Assembly (NCBI GenBank): GCA_022184915.1
Contig: JAGTJU010000001.1
Span: 1,738,057 to 1,802,056 of the forward strand
Direction: 5' to 3'
Length of the DNA: 64,000 bases
Source: Myxococcales bacterium
GTDB taxonomy: Bacteria; Myxococcota_A; Polyangia; Fen-1088
Shown here one piece after another: positions 24,107 to 32,398 of the stretch. A program made the translations under genes and the position numbers. Every line of letters starts with the position of its first letter. Position 1 is the first letter of the stretch. The notes under the pieces are model-generated. The model was not told where the DNA came from. It made no database searches and saw only the letters and a program-made list of their open reading frames with translations.

Positions 24107-25246
24107 ATGCGGCTGTCCGAGCTTCAGCAAGAGCGCCTCAGACGGGCCCGATCGTTCGCAGACGGGGAGCTCGCACCCAACGCCACGCTGGTGGATCAAA
24201 GCGACACCACACCCGCTGCCCTTCTCGAGACCGTGAGGCGCGAAGGCTTGCTCGGTCGGGCGTTGCCCGCCGAGTGGGGTGGGGGAGGCTACGATCCCGT
24301 CAGCCACGGGGTGGAACTCGCTGAGGTAGGGCGGGTTTCTTCGACATTGAGGAGCCTTCTCACCGTTCACGATATGTCAACGCAGGCCGTCTTGCGCTTC
24401 GGAACACAGGCGCAGAAAGCGGAGCTCCTCCCTCACCTTTGTTCGGGAGAAAAGCTCATCGCGTTCGCCTTGACCGAGCCCGAGTCGAGCAGCGCCACTC
24501 AGGTGTTGCAAACCCGGGCCGCTCGAGAGGGGCGTGACCTCATTCTGACGGGCGTGAAGACATGGGTCACATTCGGCGCCGTCGCTGATTGTTTCCTGGT
24601 ATTTGCAGATTGCGAGGGGCGTTCGGTGGCACTCGTGGTCGAACGAAACACACCAGGAATCGAGGTGCTTCCCATCCATGACGTGCTCGGCACCAGAGGC
24701 TCGATGCTTGCGAGCATACGCTTTCATGGTGTGAAGGTTCCGAAAGACAGACAGATCGGCGCGGATGGTGCCGGGATCAACTTCGTCGCGAGTGTGGCGC
24801 TCGATCAGGGGCGCTTTTCCGTTGCCTGGGGCAGTGTCGGAATCCTCGCAGCCTGCCTTCACGCATGTGTCTCATACGCGAAGTTGCGTGCACAAGGTGA
24901 CGCAAAGCTTGGGGATCACCAATTGGTCAAGCGGCAGCTGGCCGACATGCTGGTGGAGCACTCCGCGGCACGGGCGCTCTGCATGCGCGCCGCTTGCCTT
25001 CGAGCCGAGCGTGACCCGCGGTCCCCCATGGAGACCTCCCTGGCAAAGTATCATGCCTCCGCGTCTGCGATGCGGGTAGCTGCCGCGGCGGTTCACCTTC
25101 ACGGTGCGAACGGATGCTCCAGCGACTACCCCGTCAGTCGATACTTGCGTGACGCTACGATCATGGGAATCGTGGAAGGCACGCATGAGATGCATCAACT
25201 GGCTTTGGGCTCGTACGCACTCCGAGAACCCTACTTTCTAGACTAA
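24107..25246 (+). CDS. Acyl-CoA/ACP dehydrogenase (hydroxymalonyl-ACP cassette)
   Basis: This 379-residue flavoprotein has the acyl-CoA dehydrogenase fold. Marks are AFALTEPESSSATQ for FAD binding, KTWVTFGAVADCFLVFA, the FAD-contacting VALDQGRFSVAWGSVG, and a C-terminal IMGIVEGTHEMHQLALG whose Glu is the likely base. In FkbI/ZmaE-type pathways this enzyme oxidises the 3-aldehyde of the ACP-bound unit to the carboxylate. It sits directly after the ACP gene and 28 bases before the FkbH gene. The sequence lacks the membrane or peroxisomal features of catabolic homologues. Confidence 0.85.
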   Translation: MRLSELQQERLRRARSFADGELAPNATLVDQSDTTPAALLETVRREGLLGRALPAEWGGGGYDPVSHGVELAEVGRVSSTLRSLLTVHDMSTQAVLRFGTQAQKAELLPHLCSGEKLIAFALTEPESSSATQVLQTRAAREGRDLILTGVKTWVTFGAVADCFLVFADCEGRSVALVVERNTPGIEVLPIHDVLGTRGSMLASIRFHGVKVPKDRQIGADGAGINFVASVALDQGRFSVAWGSVGILAACLHACVSYAKLRAQGDAKLGDHQLVKRQLADMLVEHSAARALCMRAACLRAERDPRSPMETSLAKYHASASAMRVAAAAVHLHGANGCSSDYPVSRYLRDATIMGIVEGTHEMHQLALGSYALREPYFLD

Positions 25247-25274
25247 TCCGAGTGGTCGCGGGAGACGAGAGAGC

Positions 25275-26327
25275 ATGAGCCTCGAGCTTACTCACAGCAA
25301 CAGCAGGGTTCCGCTGCTCAAGTGCGTCGTATGGGATCTCGACGATACGATCTGGGAGGGAACCCTCCTCGAAGGTGGTGGCGATGCGCTGAGGTTGGGC
25401 GTTGCTGAGCTCATCAAGGGTCTAGATGCTCGGGGTGTGTTGCAGTCCATCGCCAGTCGGAACGACTCGTCAGCCATGGAGAGGCTGCGTTCCTTTGGGC
25501 TCGATCGGTACTTTCTTTATCCCCGGTTCTCCTGGGGTCGCAAGTCGGAGTCCTTGAAAGAGATCGCTTCGGCCCTGAATATCGGCGTGGACAGCTTGGC
25601 GTTCGTTGACGATCAACCCTTCGAGCGTGACGAGGTGAGCGCCTGCCTTCCTGGCGTGCTGACTGTGGACGCGGGGGATCTCAGTCGGTTGCTGCGTGAC
25701 CCACGCTTGCCCACGGGGGGGACGACGGAGGCCAGGCAGCGGAGGCAGCTCTACCAGGCTGAGATCAACCGCAGAGTCGGCGAGGAGACGTTCCAGGGAG
25801 GTCGGGAGGCCTTTTTGCGGGAGCTCGGGATGGTCGTGACGATTCGCCCTGCGAACGATGATGACCTTGCAAGAGCCGAGGAGTTGACGTCCCGAACGAG
25901 CCAAATGAACACCACTGGCAGGGTGTACACCGCACGAGAGCTCCACGACATGTCGAGGTCCTCCGCCCATCTCGTTTGGGTCGCGGAGCTCGACGATCGC
26001 TACGGTGGATCCGGTGTCGTTGGTTTGGCGGTCGTCACGCTCGAGCGGGGACTATGGGTCTTGGAGCTGCTCATCACCTCATGTCGTGTCGTGAGCAGGG
26101 GCGTGGGGGGGGTGATGCTGAGTTGCCTTCTCGAGCGCGCCAAAGCGGCAGGTGTCCGCCTTCAGGCGCTGTTCATCCCGAACGAGAAAAACCGCATCTC
26201 CTACGTCACCTACAAGTTCGCGGGATTCCTCGAGGCGCAGACACGGAGTGACGTGCGCGTCCTCGAGCATCCGTTAGTCGAGATTCGGCCTGTTCCCGCC
26301 CACGTTGCCGTCGTGGTCAAGGGGTGA
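25275..26327 (+). CDS. FkbH-like HAD phosphatase/glyceryltransferase
   Basis: This 350-residue protein matches FkbH, which dephosphorylates 1,3-bisphosphoglycerate and loads the glyceryl unit onto an ACP. The HAD nucleophile motif is WDLDDTIWEGTLL (D21, D23), and SIASRNDSSAM and LAFVDDQPFERDEV match HAD motifs II and IV. Residues 180-340 form a GNAT-like C-terminal domain (TSRTSQMNTTGRVYT, LFIPNEKNR), as in other FkbH proteins. It completes the four-gene set for hydroxymalonyl-ACP. No O-methyltransferase (FkbG) is present, so the unit is probably left as the free hydroxyl. The last 54 bases overlap the convergent GNAT gene. Confidence 0.88.
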   Translation: MSLELTHSNSRVPLLKCVVWDLDDTIWEGTLLEGGGDALRLGVAELIKGLDARGVLQSIASRNDSSAMERLRSFGLDRYFLYPRFSWGRKSESLKEIASALNIGVDSLAFVDDQPFERDEVSACLPGVLTVDAGDLSRLLRDPRLPTGGTTEARQRRQLYQAEINRRVGEETFQGGREAFLRELGMVVTIRPANDDDLARAEELTSRTSQMNTTGRVYTARELHDMSRSSAHLVWVAELDDRYGGSGVVGLAVVTLERGLWVLELLITSCRVVSRGVGGVMLSCLLERAKAAGVRLQALFIPNEKNRISYVTYKFAGFLEAQTRSDVRVLEHPLVEIRPVPAHVAVVVKG

Positions 26328-26990
26328 CGGCGCCCAGAACCCTTCGTATCCGAGCTTGCGCAGCAGCCGGCTCCGCACCACGGGCCACTCGTTGGCGATG
26401 ATGCTGAAGACAATCGAATCTCTGATTCGTCCGTCTTTGTAAATCAAGTGGTTCCGCAAGCGGCCTTCCTCCACTGCGCCCAAGAGCTTCATCGCTGCCC
26501 GTGACGCCATATTGAGTGGGTCCGTGATGAGCTCGATCCGATTCATCCCCCAGCGCTCGAACGCCAGGGTCAGCTGGAGTAGGCGCACCTCGAAGTTTGT
26601 GAGGGTACCTCGCGTGTCCGGGCCGTACCAGGTCGACCCGATGGCGAGCCGGCGGTGCTCCGGGACAATCTCGTAAAATCGCGTCGTGCCAACGACGCAT
26701 CCGTCGGCCTTGCGAACGACCGCGAAGGGAAGCTGCGTGCCCGCCCGTGCGTGAGCCAGGGCGCGATCGAACCAGGGATCGAAGTCGTCTCCAGCCCCGC
26801 AGTAGCCGATGGGGAAATAAGTCCAAATGCTCTGGTCCCTATCGGCGAGGGAGCGCAAGGGCTGCCGATGGGCCTCCGTCAAGGCGTCGAGGGCGACGGC
26901 AGGTCCTGACAGCATTGTTCCAGGGGGGATCGGTCCGTTCGTGGTCCCGTTTGGGAGCGTACCGGGGGCCTCACGTGGCTGTTCTGACAT
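26274..26990 (-). CDS. GNAT acetyltransferase, RimJ/RimL type
   Basis: This protein of about 238 residues resembles GNAT acetyltransferases of the RimJ/RimL group that acetylate amino groups. Visible features are PFAVVRKADGCVVGTTRFYEI (beta4 region, partly), a GSTWYGPDTRGT acetyl-CoA pyrophosphate segment and a C-terminal NMASRAAMKLLGAVEEG typical of RimJ-like enzymes. ATG at 26990 is used; ATG at 27005 is also in frame. Both lie inside or next to the end of the TAXI gene, so translation is probably coupled to it. It converges on the FkbH gene with a 54-base overlap. Substrate unknown. Confidence 0.8.
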   Translation of the reverse strand: MSEQPREAPGTLPNGTTNGPIPPGTMLSGPAVALDALTEAHRQPLRSLADRDQSIWTYFPIGYCGAGDDFDPWFDRALAHARAGTQLPFAVVRKADGCVVGTTRFYEIVPEHRRLAIGSTWYGPDTRGTLTNFEVRLLQLTLAFERWGMNRIELITDPLNMASRAAMKLLGAVEEGRLRNHLIYKDGRIRDSIVFSIIANEWPVVRSRLLRKLGYEGFWAPSPLDHDGNVGGNRPNLD

Positions 26991-28371
26991 TGGGCACCGT
27001 CGCATGAAGGATCTTGAGCTGGATGTTCAGCTTGAGAGCGTCGCAGCGCTGATGAACGACCTCGGCGAGATTCCCAAACAGCAACGAGGAGTTTTCTTGC
27101 GTGTAGTAGCTGCTCACCGCGCCGAGCAGACCGAGCAGGTCGGAGCACAGCGCGAGATAAAGCAGGTTGTCCCGTCTTCGGGGCCCATCCTCGAGTCCCA
27201 GGACATCTTTGTTGCTTTGGTGCATGCTCAAAAGGCTCACGAGAGAGTTGAGTTCGTGGAACCGCTTTCGCCACATCACCCCGTCCAGGCCAAGCAGCGC
27301 AATGAAGCCAAGGCCGATGTTGACCACGATGCCGAGGAGTGCGTCCGCACCCTGGAAGACGTTCATCGCCTGACTCGCAGACAGCGCCGGTCCCTCGGGT
27401 ATCGTGGCCGCGTGGGACTCGAAGATCTGGCCTGCAAGGGCCAACAGGCGCGGCGTGAGGCCTGCGCGGGCCACCAGGAAGGTCGCCACGCCGTAGCTTG
27501 CCACCGGCTCGGCGGGTAAAGGCGGGTCGGGGCGCAGAAACCCACGAGAGATCGACGTCGGGCTGAGGTAGTCGAGCAGGCCCGCGCGTGCGCCAAGCTC
27601 GGGTGAAGCGAGCCGGAAGCCGGAGCTCTCGAGGTGACTCAGGGCTTCTTGTGCTTCGTTGCTCGCCGGATCCTTGACCACGAAGACAGCGTCCACGTCT
27701 GCCAGCACCCCCAGATGCCCGGCTGTCAGAGCGGTCCAATCGTGGATGAATGTGACGTCACCGTCCGTCCCCCAGGCCCTCGCGAACGCCAGCGCCACCG
27801 TGTGGCTGCCCTCTCCCTCGAGAGACGTCAGAATGCGGCGTGCGCGTGCAGGGCCTGCAAGGCCTTCCCGGAGGAAGAGCAGCACCAGCTCGCGCCCGGG
27901 CGTCTCACGACGCGCGAGGTGTGCCGGAAGTTCAATCCCGCCCTGAACGAATGCCAGATCGACCTTTCCGGCGTTCAAGAGCGCGGCGGATTCCCGAGAC
28001 CCCGGTACGGAGACGATCTCGAAGTGAACCCGACGGTCCAGGGCGCGTTGACGGAGTGTTACGGCATCGCGCTCGGGCAAGGCCAGCGTCAAAGAAGAGA
28101 CCTGGAAAAACATGACGTAAAGCCACACGGCGAGCGTCACGAGCGCGAGGCCCAAGAAGTAGACGGGAAGGCGGTGCAGGCTCAGGGGGCCATGCATGGC
28201 CCGAACGACCCCCTGCGCGCGTCGGGCCGCCTCGACGGTGGCATCCGCGACGCTACTTAGGCCGTCGTGCGATGGCAGTTCATTGCGCACCCGGGATGCG
28301 AGGCGCTCGGCGTCCGCTATCAAGGCGTCTATCGACAGACTTATGGGGGAGCGGCTGCGTCCAGGCTTCAT
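26971..28371 (-). CDS. Membrane-anchored TAXI-family solute-binding protein
   Basis: This 466-residue protein resembles TAXI (TRAP-associated extracytoplasmic immunogenic) solute receptors. A long cytoplasmic helix-rich start (residues 1-65) leads to a transmembrane segment at 69-89 (LPVYFLGLALVTLAVWLYVMF). The periplasmic domain follows, with SALLNAGKVDLAFVQGG, the hallmark of TAXI ligand sites. A second membrane segment (ALLGIVVNIGLGFIALLGL) and a cytoplasmic tail end it. Soluble TAXI proteins work with TRAP permeases, but no permease gene is nearby. It may act as a receptor or sensor rather than a transporter component. It overlaps the GNAT gene. Confidence 0.75.
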   Translation of the reverse strand: MKPGRSRSPISLSIDALIADAERLASRVRNELPSHDGLSSVADATVEAARRAQGVVRAMHGPLSLHRLPVYFLGLALVTLAVWLYVMFFQVSSLTLALPERDAVTLRQRALDRRVHFEIVSVPGSRESAALLNAGKVDLAFVQGGIELPAHLARRETPGRELVLLFLREGLAGPARARRILTSLEGEGSHTVALAFARAWGTDGDVTFIHDWTALTAGHLGVLADVDAVFVVKDPASNEAQEALSHLESSGFRLASPELGARAGLLDYLSPTSISRGFLRPDPPLPAEPVASYGVATFLVARAGLTPRLLALAGQIFESHAATIPEGPALSASQAMNVFQGADALLGIVVNIGLGFIALLGLDGVMWRKRFHELNSLVSLLSMHQSNKDVLGLEDGPRRRDNLLYLALCSDLLGLLGAVSSYYTQENSSLLFGNLAEVVHQRCDALKLNIQLKILHATVPNVRTAT

Positions 28372-28589
28372 GGAACGCAAACCAGCGGCGGGAGAGCCTC
28401 GACCCGGAGAGCGCACGTCGAGGGGGAAAGATAGCTCTCTTCTGCCGGGGAAGGAAACGGGAAAGTGAACCGGAGGCGCCTGGAACCACCGCACCGTCCG
28501 ATCTAACGGTGCCACTCGGCACGTTGGGCACTCGGCTTGCCGTGTGCCGATACATTGTGAAGCCGGGCGCTTTCGTTTAGCTTCCCGCC

Positions 28590-30434
28590 ATGGCCTCCTC
28601 CCGGCTCGTCGTCTCCCTCGTCGTCTCTTGTGTTGCCGGCAGTCTGCTCGGCATCGCCGCCTGTCGCCGCCAAGGCCCCGCGTCCACGGCCCCCGCGACC
28701 ACAGCTGCCACCGTCGCCCCGCCTTCGAAAGGAGGGCTGCGCCTGACGGGACGAGCGCTCGTGGCCGTGCCTCGCGACGATCACAAGGTCTTCCTCTCGT
28801 GGCGTTTTTTGCCGGGCGACGAGGAGAACACCCCCTTCGTCGTCTGGCGTTCGGGTGCAGACGCACAACCTGAGCGTGTGGGGGAGGTCACCACGTCCAC
28901 GACGTTCTCGGACGATCCCGGCCGCGGCCGCTTTGCCTATTGGGTGGTCCCGGCCTCCGGTTCTCTGTCCGGGCAGACGTCGAACGTGGCCAACGTGCTC
29001 ACGAGCGCAAAAGGCCGGGATTGGGTCGAGGTCCTTCCCGCCGCACGGGGACGGAAGCTTCAAGTCTCCGATCGCCACTTTGCGGACACGGACGGTGACG
29101 GCGAGCTCGAATTCGTCACGTACTCACCCCAGGTGCCCTCGTACAGAGGGGCCGCGATGCCCACCACCTTCAAGCTTCAGCTGCTCGACTTGTTCGAGGG
29201 CCTGGCCCCGCGGTGGGAGTACGACACCGGCATGGGCATGCAAACAGAGCCCTTTGCCGCAGGTGACAAGCGTATGGACTGGGACTACGAATGGACCTTC
29301 AAGCCGGTCGCCTGGGACATCGATGGCGACCACAAGGCGGAGATCATCACCTTGGTCAAACGCGAAGGACGATATCAGTACGCCGTGTTGGCCGATCGGG
29401 GCGACCACGCCGAAGCGCTCGGCTTTTTGGAGTCTCCCATCCCCGTGGGGCAGGACCGCAACAACAACCGCCACTTTCCCTTCTTCGCCGATCTCGGAGG
29501 CGCGCACTACAGCTTCCTTCTGCAGACGGGTACGTACCAAGAGTTCGAGATCTGGGCGTACGACTGGAACGGTCACGGCTTCGACCTGCGCTGGCACGTC
29601 GACTCGAAAGTCCCCAGCTTTTCCGGGAATCGGTCTTGCTCTCACACGGTCTTGGTCATGGACATCGACGGCGACGGCCGGGACGAGATCAGCAACGGCG
29701 CCACGATGCTGGACGACGACGGCAGCGTGCTTTGGCAAACCAACGAGTTCTTCGGACAGAATACGCACATCGATGGCCAAGTGATTGATGACATCGATCC
29801 CCGTCGTCCCGGGCTCGAGATCATGCTGCACGAAGAGCAGGGGTGGAACCCGGACAACGCCATGGGCGATCGCTGGGGCCTCTTCGATCTGCGTACGGGC
29901 CAGGCGTTGTGGACCAAAAGAGCGCCCGGAACTCACCTTCAGCTCAACGTGGCCTTCTCGATGAGGGAGCGTGGCCTCGACATCGTGGGTACCTACGGCG
30001 GGCACCGCCCCCAGGGCGGCTTCGCGGCTCTGTGGGACGGCACCGACATTCCTTACCCCCTCGACGCCTTCCCTCACAGCGGCGACCGCATGTGGAGCAT
30101 GGACTGGCTGGGCAATGGCTCGAAGCAGCTGCAGTTCAACTTCACCAAGATTGTGGGGCCGGGGGCCAAGGTGCTCTACGAGGTGGATCTCTCCGACGCC
30201 CCCGAAGGCGAGGTGGTCTCGTGGACCCCCGACCACCTGAATCATTTCTGGTTCAACGTGGATCTCGTCGGCGATCACCGCGAAGACATTCCGGTTCAGA
30301 TGCGGGACGGCAGCATCCGCGTGTACCTCAACACGGCCCCTCTTGGGGCCCGGTCACCCACGAAGTGGGCCTCCCACAGCTACCAAATGATGCAAGCGCC
30401 CGGCGACTACCGGTACTTCATCGCGGCGCATTAG
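28590..30434 (+). CDS. Rhamnogalacturonan lyase-like lipoprotein (PL11-like)
   Basis: This 614-residue lipoprotein has a signal peptide ending in the lipobox LGIAAC (Cys 25). The N-terminal part resembles a fibronectin/Ig-like module, and the rest matches the beta-propeller of PL11 rhamnogalacturonan lyases. Shared features are VMDIDGDGRDEI with ...GATMLDDDGSVLW, then VIDDIDPRRPGLEIMLHEEQG and GLFDLRTGQALW. Calcium-loop motifs (DTDGDGELE, DIDGDHKAE) recur. PL11 enzymes cleave the pectin backbone. The usual HGDA metal-site sequence reads THIDG here, so activity is uncertain. Pectin also carries apiose, the probable substrate of the operon at 59727. Confidence 0.7.
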   Translation: MASSRLVVSLVVSCVAGSLLGIAACRRQGPASTAPATTAATVAPPSKGGLRLTGRALVAVPRDDHKVFLSWRFLPGDEENTPFVVWRSGADAQPERVGEVTTSTTFSDDPGRGRFAYWVVPASGSLSGQTSNVANVLTSAKGRDWVEVLPAARGRKLQVSDRHFADTDGDGELEFVTYSPQVPSYRGAAMPTTFKLQLLDLFEGLAPRWEYDTGMGMQTEPFAAGDKRMDWDYEWTFKPVAWDIDGDHKAEIITLVKREGRYQYAVLADRGDHAEALGFLESPIPVGQDRNNNRHFPFFADLGGAHYSFLLQTGTYQEFEIWAYDWNGHGFDLRWHVDSKVPSFSGNRSCSHTVLVMDIDGDGRDEISNGATMLDDDGSVLWQTNEFFGQNTHIDGQVIDDIDPRRPGLEIMLHEEQGWNPDNAMGDRWGLFDLRTGQALWTKRAPGTHLQLNVAFSMRERGLDIVGTYGGHRPQGGFAALWDGTDIPYPLDAFPHSGDRMWSMDWLGNGSKQLQFNFTKIVGPGAKVLYEVDLSDAPEGEVVSWTPDHLNHFWFNVDLVGDHREDIPVQMRDGSIRVYLNTAPLGARSPTKWASHSYQMMQAPGDYRYFIAAH

Positions 30435-30595
30435 AAGCCCCTGACATTTGACAGGTTATGGAGGCGCCTCCGTGATCTGTTGTGAACTTCGGTTACGGGT
30501 TGTGAGTATGCTCGGGAGGGTGACCAGCATTTGTGAAATGTTGCGTCACGAATCGCCTGGGCCTCAGCCTCAAGGCGCACCCCTCGAGCCGTTTC

Positions 30596-32374
30596 ATGAA
30601 GTTCAGACCAATCGACACGTGGGTATATCGGGCCCTTCGCGGCCTTCGTGCGAGCCTTAGCGCTGGTTATCTGGGGGCGAGCTTGTCGCTCGCTCTGGCG
30701 GCCTGCTCAGGCACCGTGACTCCAGATGCGTCGCCTGACGAAGAGCCCATGGGGGACGGGATGGGGGGCAGCGGAGGCTCTCCGGCAGGTCCTCCCGTGG
30801 GTGAGACGTCCGACGACAGCCTTCTGCCTGCGGTGTCCGCCAGCGGCTTGAAGTGTGACACCCCCAAGGTGGGAGCCAGTTTTTCCCGTCGCCTCACGAA
30901 TCCCGAGTACGACCGCACGTTGAGGGATCTGTTTCCCGGCTTCGACCTCGGCACCCCCTCGCGCGAGCTGACGTTCCCTGCGGACGCCTTCAAAGGGAAC
31001 TTCAGCAACGACGCCTCCGAGCAAGAGATCATCCAGAACCTGGCAAAGGCGTACTACGGGGCTGCCGAGTCCGTCGCGGCCAAGGTCACCGCGGATCCCG
31101 ACAAGCTCATGGGCTGTAGCTTCGGCGCCAATGGCAACGACGCGTGCCTCGAGAGCTTCCTCGACAGCTTCGGCACGCGCGCGTTCCGGCGCCCTCTCAC
31201 GAGCGACGAATCATCGCGTCTGCTGGCGCTCTACGAGAAGAACAGGCCAGACCTGGGCGCCCCGCTGGCGTTGGCCAGCGTGATCGAACGCATCTTGATC
31301 TCTCCTCAGTTCCTGTACCGGCTGGAAAGCTCGGGAGGAGCGGCTGCCAAGGCCTCCAAGCTCGACGATTGGGAGCTGGCCTCTCGCGTTTCGTACCTCG
31401 TCACCGGCAGCATGCCCGACGAAGCGCTCTTTGCTGACGCCCAGGAAGGCCGCTTGGCCACCGACAAGGCGCGGGTGCGGACCCACGTCGTGCGCTTGCT
31501 GGGTTCCGATCAGGCCAAGGACATGGTGCGCACCTTCTTCAGAGAGTGGCTGACGCTCGATCGTCTCTACTCCGTGACCCGTCCCGAGGATCACTACCCC
31601 ACGGTCTACGAGGGTATGCAAAGCGACATGATGGAAGAGGTTCTCAGGTTCGTCGAGGCGACCGTTCTCTCCGACAGCCCTCTATCCTTCGAGGAACTCT
31701 TCACGGGCCGGCATACCTTCGTGAACGCCCGTCTTGCGCAACACTACGGGCTCACCGCAAGCGGCGAGGCCTTCTCGCGCATCGACGACGCCGGCCGGGG
31801 TGCGGGCGTGCTGTCGAAGGGCGCCATACTCACGGCCAGCGGCACAGAAGAGGAGACCAAGGCCATCTTCCGTGGCAAATGGATGCGACTTCAGGTCCTG
31901 TGTGGCGAGCTTCCGCCTCCGCCAGACGTGATTCCCCCCTTTCCCGAGCTCGACGAGTCCAAGACGTCGCGTGAGCTTCTGGCCTTGCACAACAGCTCGC
32001 AAGCCTGTTCGGGCTGCCATCGCCTGATGGACCCGCTGGGGTTTCCCTTCGATCACTTCGACTTGGTCGGCCAGTACAAGGAGACCGAGCATGGCCTTGC
32101 CATCGACACCTCGGGTGAGATCACCGTGGCGGGCGATGCCAACGGCCCGTTCGACGATCTCGCGGGACTCGGCGAGCGCCTCGCCAAGAGCCGCTGGGTC
32201 AAGGAATGTCTCACGCGCGAGCTGTTCCGATACTCCGCAGGCCGTGTGGAGACACCCGAAGACGCGTGCGCCCTGCGCGCGATGAAAGACGCCATAGGCG
32301 GCGCGGGATCTCTGCGAGAGGCCTTGCTTGCCTACGTGGAGTCCGACGCGTTCTTCCACCGAACGGGAAACTAG
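30596..32374 (+). CDS. DUF1592/DUF1588 cytochrome-type lipoprotein (module 1)
   Basis: This 592-residue lipoprotein carries the planctomycete/myxobacterial domain set DUF1587-DUF1595-DUF1592-DUF1588-DUF1585. Marks are FSRRLTNPEYDRTLRDLFPG, AFRRPLTSDESSRLLALY, and a single c-type haem site CSGCH in SQACSGCHRLMDPLGFPFDH near the C-terminus. A lipobox-like ALAAC follows a signal segment. ATG at 30596 is preferred to the upstream GTG/TTG codons of an extended frame because the signal peptide begins there. The family's chemistry is unknown, but it always pairs with DUF1552, which follows at 32399. Confidence 0.85.
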   Translation: MKFRPIDTWVYRALRGLRASLSAGYLGASLSLALAACSGTVTPDASPDEEPMGDGMGGSGGSPAGPPVGETSDDSLLPAVSASGLKCDTPKVGASFSRRLTNPEYDRTLRDLFPGFDLGTPSRELTFPADAFKGNFSNDASEQEIIQNLAKAYYGAAESVAAKVTADPDKLMGCSFGANGNDACLESFLDSFGTRAFRRPLTSDESSRLLALYEKNRPDLGAPLALASVIERILISPQFLYRLESSGGAAAKASKLDDWELASRVSYLVTGSMPDEALFADAQEGRLATDKARVRTHVVRLLGSDQAKDMVRTFFREWLTLDRLYSVTRPEDHYPTVYEGMQSDMMEEVLRFVEATVLSDSPLSFEELFTGRHTFVNARLAQHYGLTASGEAFSRIDDAGRGAGVLSKGAILTASGTEEETKAIFRGKWMRLQVLCGELPPPPDVIPPFPELDESKTSRELLALHNSSQACSGCHRLMDPLGFPFDHFDLVGQYKETEHGLAIDTSGEITVAGDANGPFDDLAGLGERLAKSRWVKECLTRELFRYSAGRVETPEDACALRAMKDAIGGAGSLREALLAYVESDAFFHRTGN

Positions 32375-32398
32375 TCCCAGCCGCAAGAGGTTCCTGCC

